DNA from: Streptomycetales bacterium
GTDB lineage: Bacteria > Actinomycetota > Actinomycetes > Prado026
DNA length: 9,896 nucleotides
Direction: 5' to 3'
Assembly (NCBI GenBank): GCA_025361995.1
Contig: JANYIP010000009.1
Location: 1-9,896, forward strand
This document shows, piece by piece, positions 7,199-9,896 of this stretch. Position 1 is the stretch's first letter. Every line of letters starts with the position of its first letter. The position numbers were made by a program, and so were the translations under genes. The notes beneath the pieces were generated by a model. It did not search any database and had not been told where the DNA came from. It saw nothing but the letters and a program-made list of their open reading frames with translations.

Positions 7199-7204
7199 AG
7201 TCTA
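7199..7204 (-). promoter_or_regulatory. Putative -10 box of tRNA-His
   Basis: The minus strand reads TAGACT here, about 50 bases upstream of the tRNA-His 5' end. The same hexamer precedes tRNA-Arg at 7875-7880. No good -35 is visible at the standard spacing; that position falls at the 3' end of orn. A short direct repeat, GCGCCGG at 7166-7172 and 7176-7182, lies between the box and the tRNA. Confidence 0.4.
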
Positions 7205-7226
7205 CCGGCTGCGCCCGGGGCGCCGA

Positions 7227-7841
7227 CTACCCGTTTGGGTCGTCTGTGCCGTACCGGCTGGCAATCTCCTTCGAGGTCACGCTGTCCGGGCCGGGCGCGG
7301 GGACGAAGAGCGCCTCGCGGTAGTACTTCAGCTCCTCGATGCTGTCGAGGATGTCCGCGAGGGCTCGGTGACCGCCGTGCTTCTCGGGGGAGTTGTAGTA
7401 GGCCCGCGGGTACCAGCGACGGGCCAGCTCCTTGATCGTCGAGACGTCCACCAGCCGGTAGTGCATGTGGGCATCCAGCGCGGGCATGTCCCGGCTGAGG
7501 AACCCGCGGTCGGTGTAGACCGAGCTGCCGGCCAGCGGTGCCTTGCGCGGCTCCGGGACGTGCTCCGTCACGTACGCCATGACCCGGGCCTCAGCATCCT
7601 CGAGGGTAGTGCCCTGGTCGAGCTCGCCGAGCAGGCCCGACGCGGTGTGCATGTCGATGACCACCTGCTGCATGTCGACCAGGGACTCGGGCGGAGGCTT
7701 GATCACGATGTCGATGCCGTCGCCCAGCACGTTGAGGTCGCTGTCAGTGACGACCACGGCGATCTCGACGAGTGCGTCGTGCACCAGGTCCAGCCCGGTC
7801 ATCTCGCAGTCGATCCAGATCATCCGCGTGTCATTGGTCAT
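7227..7841 (-). CDS. orn: Oligoribonuclease (DEDDh 3'-5' exonuclease)
   Basis: This 204-residue cytoplasmic exonuclease degrades very short RNAs, including pGpG-type dinucleotides, to mononucleotides. The DEDDh active site is intact: D11 and E13 in WIDCEMTGLD, D111 in YTDRGFL, H158 and D163 in HGGHRALADI. The segment YYNSPEKHGGHRALADILDS is typical of Orn. The ATG at 7841 starts the family fold directly at MIWIDCEMTG. A longer in-frame version would read through the antisense of tRNA-Arg and is rejected. There is no Shine-Dalgarno before the ATG. A TAGCCT hexamer ends 7 bases upstream, so the mRNA may be leaderless. The gene is divergent from tRNA-Arg and lies upstream of tRNA-His on the same strand. 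Confidence 0.96.
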   Translation of the reverse strand: MTNDTRMIWIDCEMTGLDLVHDALVEIAVVVTDSDLNVLGDGIDIVIKPPPESLVDMQQVVIDMHTASGLLGELDQGTTLEDAEARVMAYVTEHVPEPRKAPLAGSSVYTDRGFLSRDMPALDAHMHYRLVDVSTIKELARRWYPRAYYNSPEKHGGHRALADILDSIEELKYYREALFVPAPGPDSVTSKEIASRYGTDDPNG

Positions 7842-7848
7842 GGTGTGA

Positions 7849-7854
7849 AGGCTA
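7849..7854 (-). promoter_or_regulatory. Putative -10 box giving a leaderless orn transcript
   Basis: The minus strand reads TAGCCT, ending 7 bases before the orn ATG, so transcription would begin at or next to the start codon. No Shine-Dalgarno sequence is present in the gap, which agrees with a leaderless mRNA. The -35 is not recognisable. Confidence 0.4.
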
Positions 7855-7874
7855 TCTGGATGAGCCGGGTTCCC

Positions 7875-7880
7875 TAGACT
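7875..7880 (+). promoter_or_regulatory. Putative -10 box of tRNA-Arg
   Basis: TAGACT lies 9 bases before the tRNA-Arg 5' end. It matches the TANNNT pattern and is identical to the box upstream of tRNA-His. The -35 region would overlap the opposing orn promoter, since only 48 bp separate orn from the tRNA. Confidence 0.45.
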
Positions 7881-7889
7881 TCGGCGCAC

Positions 7890-7963
7890 CCCCCTGTAGC
7901 TCAGCTGGACAGAGCGGCGGACTTCTAATCCGCGGGTCGCAGGTTCAAGTCCTGCCAGGGGGA
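7890..7963 (+). tRNA. tRNA-Arg (anticodon TCT)
   Basis: This is a complete cloverleaf. The acceptor stem is CCCCCTG/CAGGGGG with discriminator A at 7963. The D-arm is GCTCAGCTGGACAGAGC. The anticodon stem-loop CGGACTTCTAATCCG carries TCT, which reads AGA and possibly AGG. The T-arm is GCAGGTTCAAGTCCTGC. CCA is not encoded. Genes of this kind are frequent integration sites for actinobacterial islands. Confidence 0.97.
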
Positions 7964-7979
7964 CGTTCCTGACCTGCAA

Positions 7980-8001
7980 CGATGCGCTCGCGAGCGCATC
8001 G
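7980..8001 (+). terminator. Perfect 22-bp palindrome, probable tRNA-Arg terminator
   Basis: The half-arm CGATGCGCTCG at 7980-7990 is followed directly by its exact reverse complement at 7991-8001. As RNA this gives a 9-bp stem with a CGCG loop, beginning 17 bases after the tRNA 3' end. It lacks a T-run, as many actinobacterial terminators do. Its perfect symmetry also allows a protein-binding or recombination site. Confidence 0.55.
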
Positions 8002-8021
8002 CTCAGCGTGTTGATCACGGT

Positions 8022-8047
8022 GCTTGGTAACCGCTTGGTAACCAAGC
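8022..8047. repeat. Tandem 11-bp repeat with overlapping inverted repeat
   Basis: GCTTGGTAACC occurs twice back to back at 8022-8032 and 8033-8043. The second copy runs into CAAGC, so 8033-8047 is a 15-bp dyad: GCTTGGT, A, ACCAAGC. The geometry resembles integrase or excisionase arm sites, or an operator. It lies about 60 bases after tRNA-Arg. Confidence 0.5.
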
Positions 8048-8210
8048 AGCCCCACCGGGGAAGGCCGACTAGGCAGAACGCTCGGCCGGCTGACGGCGGC
8101 CTTGAAACTGGCCAAGCCGTCCGCGAGCGTGCGAAGGTGCGGGTTCGAAATCAGTGCTCAAGCACGGCCACCGAGTCGGCTCAACTGCGCGCGTGTTCTT
8201 TGTGGTTGTC

Positions 8211-8241
8211 GGGGTGCGCTGCTCGGGCCAGAGCGCACCTC
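8211..8241 (-). terminator. Possible terminator of the glycosylase-like gene
   Basis: Bases 8211-8220 pair with 8232-8241 (one G-T wobble) around an 11-base loop. The hairpin lies about 40 bases past the stop of the minus-strand gene at 8283. No T-run follows. Confidence 0.4.
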
Positions 8242-8282
8242 AGGCAGAGTCGTGCGCCTCATCGCCCGGACACGAGAAGTGG

Positions 8283-9041
8283 CTACGTTGGCGCCGAAAG
8301 TCGTGCCTGCACCTGTGCGAGGCCAGTCGGGCCGAGAACTTTGAGTGCCGTCTTAGGGCCGAACGAGGCGGGAGCGGGCAGGAAGACCACGAGTCTGCTT
8401 AGCCCGCCGACAGTTGCGGGGGTGATCGGGTGCTGGGCTAGCCCCTTGAGCAGGGAGGCCACCACGGCTGCCTTAGCCGGTGCCCCATAGATGACTAGTA
8501 CTCGCGCTGGGGAGAGGCTGATAACGCGATCGAGGTAGCGGTCGGCGCAGAAGTTGACAGCGTGCTTGACGCCTTCCTCGTTTTGAGACTTGCAGTGGAC
8601 GACTTCGGTGAGGGCGTAGTCAATCCCCGGGGTGGCGTGGCGGCCCATCAACTCCGCAGCCCTGGCCTGTGTCGCGGCCCAGAACGCGACAGGCCTTCTC
8701 CCCAAGGTCCCGTCCGTGGCCCGGGTGCGGTTGTTCTCGGCCCCGTCTTCGCCACCTTCGAACCGCCGCATGAAGAAGCGCTCCACCTCGTCGTCAGGCC
8801 AGTCGGCAACCGGGTACCTCTCCTTCTCGCTTAGCGACGGGTTGCTGCTGATGAACAGCAGCGGCGCTTCGTGGAGCCTGCCGGACCAGGGCTCGGGCAG
8901 TTGAAACGAACTGGCCGGTTCAGACTGCTGGACCCGAACGACGTCGGCGCAGGGATGGTCCACGTCGCCACCGCGAACAAGATCCACGATGGGACAGCGG
9001 GTGATCTCGCGGAGCAACTGCCGGCGCGTGTCAAGGCTCAT
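8283..9041 (-). CDS. Uracil-DNA glycosylase superfamily-like protein
   Basis: This 252-residue protein looks like a divergent member of the uracil-DNA glycosylase superfamily, which removes damaged or modified bases from DNA. LLFISSNPSL (61-70) is placed like the first active-site motif (compare GINPG or GEAPG). LTEVVHCKSQN (144-154), then C165 and YLDRVISLSPARVLVIYG (169-186), resembles the middle of family 4/5 enzymes. Four cysteines, C16, C31, C150 and C165, could bind an iron-sulfur cluster; the C150/C165 spacing is close to that of family 4. The C-terminal loop reads FLPAPASFGPK, without the His usual there. The ATG at 9041 has no Shine-Dalgarno. Codon use is looser than in the core genes, with four CTA, AGA and AAA. 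It is divergent from the DUF429 gene. The family call is moderately sure, the substrate unknown. Confidence 0.6.
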   Translation of the reverse strand: MSLDTRRQLLREITRCPIVDLVRGGDVDHPCADVVRVQQSEPASSFQLPEPWSGRLHEAPLLFISSNPSLSEKERYPVADWPDDEVERFFMRRFEGGEDGAENNRTRATDGTLGRRPVAFWAATQARAAELMGRHATPGIDYALTEVVHCKSQNEEGVKHAVNFCADRYLDRVISLSPARVLVIYGAPAKAAVVASLLKGLAQHPITPATVGGLSRLVVFLPAPASFGPKTALKVLGPTGLAQVQARLSAPT

Positions 9042-9047
9042 GGGGGC

Positions 9048-9053
9048 ACCGTA
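9048..9053 (-). promoter_or_regulatory. Possible -10 box of the glycosylase-like gene
   Basis: The minus strand reads TACGGT, ending 6 bases before the ATG at 9041. Together with the lack of a Shine-Dalgarno this suggests a leaderless transcript. No -35 is recognisable in the GC-rich sequence upstream. Confidence 0.3.
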
Positions 9054-9179
9054 TCCGCCTGCACCGTCCCGGGGGCGGGGCGAACGTCCGCGAGCCGTGC
9101 GAGACTCCGCCCGAAAGGTGGGACGGACAGGAACCGAGCATCACCGTCGCAGGCTCAGAGGATGGGGGAGGAGGTCTCG

Positions 9180-9896
9180 ATGGGGCTGCTGTCGGCGTCG
9201 CTGAGCCACAGGCTCGACGAGGCGCTGAACTACGCCATCGTGCCCGAGCAGCAGCAACTGTTGGCGCTGCTGTCCCGAGAGGCTCACGCGGGGCGCCACT
9301 ACCGGAACCTCGCGCACCTGCCGCCCGACATCCGTGGGCTTGTGCTGGCGATGGAGGCCAGAATGGAGCCGCGGCTAGGGGACGGCGACCCCCAAGCCGA
9401 TTTCGCAAGCACGGCACCCAGGTCCTGGGGCCTGGACGTGTCCACGACGCCCCAGAAGACTGCTGCCGTCGCGATCCAGTGGAATGTGGACCAGGCTCGC
9501 ATTGTGGAGATCGCCTACCCGCTTCGGGCAGACCAGGTCGTGGACCTGATCTACGCCCATCGACACGAACCCTTTGCCATCGACGTGCCCTTCGGGTGGC
9601 CAGAGCAGTTTGTGGCCCTCATGACCGACCGGCAGGCGCGCCCCTTACGAGACGACCAGGTTCCCGCTGACACCGACTGGGAACAGTGGCGGACTCGCAC
9701 CGTCGCGCAGAGGCGAACCGACCGGTTCATTGTCGAGCAACCGGAAATCGGGACCCGCCCGCTGGCGGTGCCCTTCCAGTTGCTCGGGGCAACTGCCGCG
9801 ATGTGGTGCCTCATAGAGGCGCGCCTTGCCGAACGGGGCATACCCATCGACCGTTCTGGGATGTCCGGGTTGATCTGTGAGACCTACCCCCGCGCG
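9180..9896 (+). CDS. DUF429 family protein, RNase H-like fold (partial, 3' end cut)
   Basis: The frame stays open to the window end, giving 239 residues. About 80 N-terminal residues, predicted mostly helical, precede a segment that matches the DUF429 pattern: WGLDVSTTPQKTA (83-95), FAIDVPFGWPEQF (132-144), RRTDRF (178-183), then LGATAAMWCLIEARLAERG (202-220) and IDRSGMSGLICETYPRA (223-239). D85 and D135 stand where the acidic residues of an RNase H-like site would be. The biochemical role of the family is not known to me. ATG 9180 is chosen because AGGAGG at 9169-9174 is 5 bases upstream. The in-frame ATG at 9162 would overlap this site. One TTA codon (9645-9647) and two ATA codons are unlike the core genes. 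Confidence 0.72.
   Translation, partial: MGLLSASLSHRLDEALNYAIVPEQQQLLALLSREAHAGRHYRNLAHLPPDIRGLVLAMEARMEPRLGDGDPQADFASTAPRSWGLDVSTTPQKTAAVAIQWNVDQARIVEIAYPLRADQVVDLIYAHRHEPFAIDVPFGWPEQFVALMTDRQARPLRDDQVPADTDWEQWRTRTVAQRRTDRFIVEQPEIGTRPLAVPFQLLGATAAMWCLIEARLAERGIPIDRSGMSGLICETYPRA

Larger units (their letters stand above)
7964..8282. other. Non-coding stretch downstream of tRNA-Arg
   Basis: I see no credible gene in these 319 bases. They hold the palindrome at 7980-8001, the tandem and inverted repeat at 8022-8047, a small dyad GTGCT/AGCAC at 8153-8164, and a hairpin at 8211-8241. No integrase fragment could be recognised in any frame. The composition is less uniformly GC-rich than the egt region. 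Confidence 0.6.

Noticed and set aside
7842..8045. A longer Orn beginning upstream on the minus strand
   Set aside because: The added part would be translated from the antisense of tRNA-Arg. The Orn fold starts at the ATG at 7841.
8130..8170. A T-arm-like sequence (GGGTTCGAA) suggesting a tRNA remnant or attR copy
   Set aside because: The flanks do not form a T-stem, and no acceptor or anticodon arm is present. It does not match the tRNA-Arg 3' end in the window.
8008..8490. A plus-strand open frame of 160 codons after tRNA-Arg
   Set aside because: It overlaps the 3' part of the glycosylase-like gene on the other strand, has no recognisable ribosome binding site or motifs, and carries a repeat region at its start.
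1..9896. CRISPR array, rRNA genes or insertion sequence
   Set aside because: No regularly spaced repeats, rRNA-like stretches, transposase motifs or terminal inverted repeats with target duplications were seen.

Overview
The window comes from a high-GC Gram-positive bacterium (Actinomycetota). The evidence is the very GC-rich codon use, GTG starts, a mycobacterial-type ergothioneine operon, an actinobacterial L,D-transpeptidase and an oligoribonuclease. A Micrococcales-type genome (for example Intrasporangiaceae-like) would fit, but that placement is only a guess.

Region 1 (1-3215, + strand) is an ergothioneine biosynthesis operon in the order egtA (3' end only), egtB, egtC, egtD. The genes overlap or nearly touch. 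EgtD trimethylates histidine to hercynine, EgtA makes gamma-glutamylcysteine, EgtB joins the two as a sulfoxide, and EgtC removes glutamate. The last enzyme, the lyase EgtE, is not next to egtD.

Region 2 (3297-6057, + strand) holds a lipoprotein L,D-transpeptidase that cross-links peptidoglycan. Seven bases later comes a CPA1-type monovalent cation/proton antiporter with a C-terminal RCK_C domain. The two probably share a transcript.

Region 3 (6054-7054) has a recognisable promoter and a structured leader. They precede a secreted protein with six cysteines that I cannot assign to a family, followed by a two-helix membrane miniprotein. A long hairpin ends this unit and also faces the oncoming tRNA-His transcript.

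Region 4 (7072-7963) is core material: tRNA-His(GTG) and orn on the minus strand, and tRNA-Arg(TCT) on the plus strand. Both tRNAs are preceded by a TAGACT -10 box, and orn looks leaderless.

Region 5 (7964-9896) looks accessory. Just beyond tRNA-Arg are a perfect 22-bp palindrome and a tandem 11-bp repeat. Two divergent genes follow: a uracil-DNA-glycosylase-superfamily-like protein with four cysteines and no histidine in its C-terminal loop, and a DUF429 protein that is cut by the window end. Their codon use is looser (several CTA, one TTA, ATA, AGA), which fits acquired DNA at a tRNA gene. No integrase is visible.
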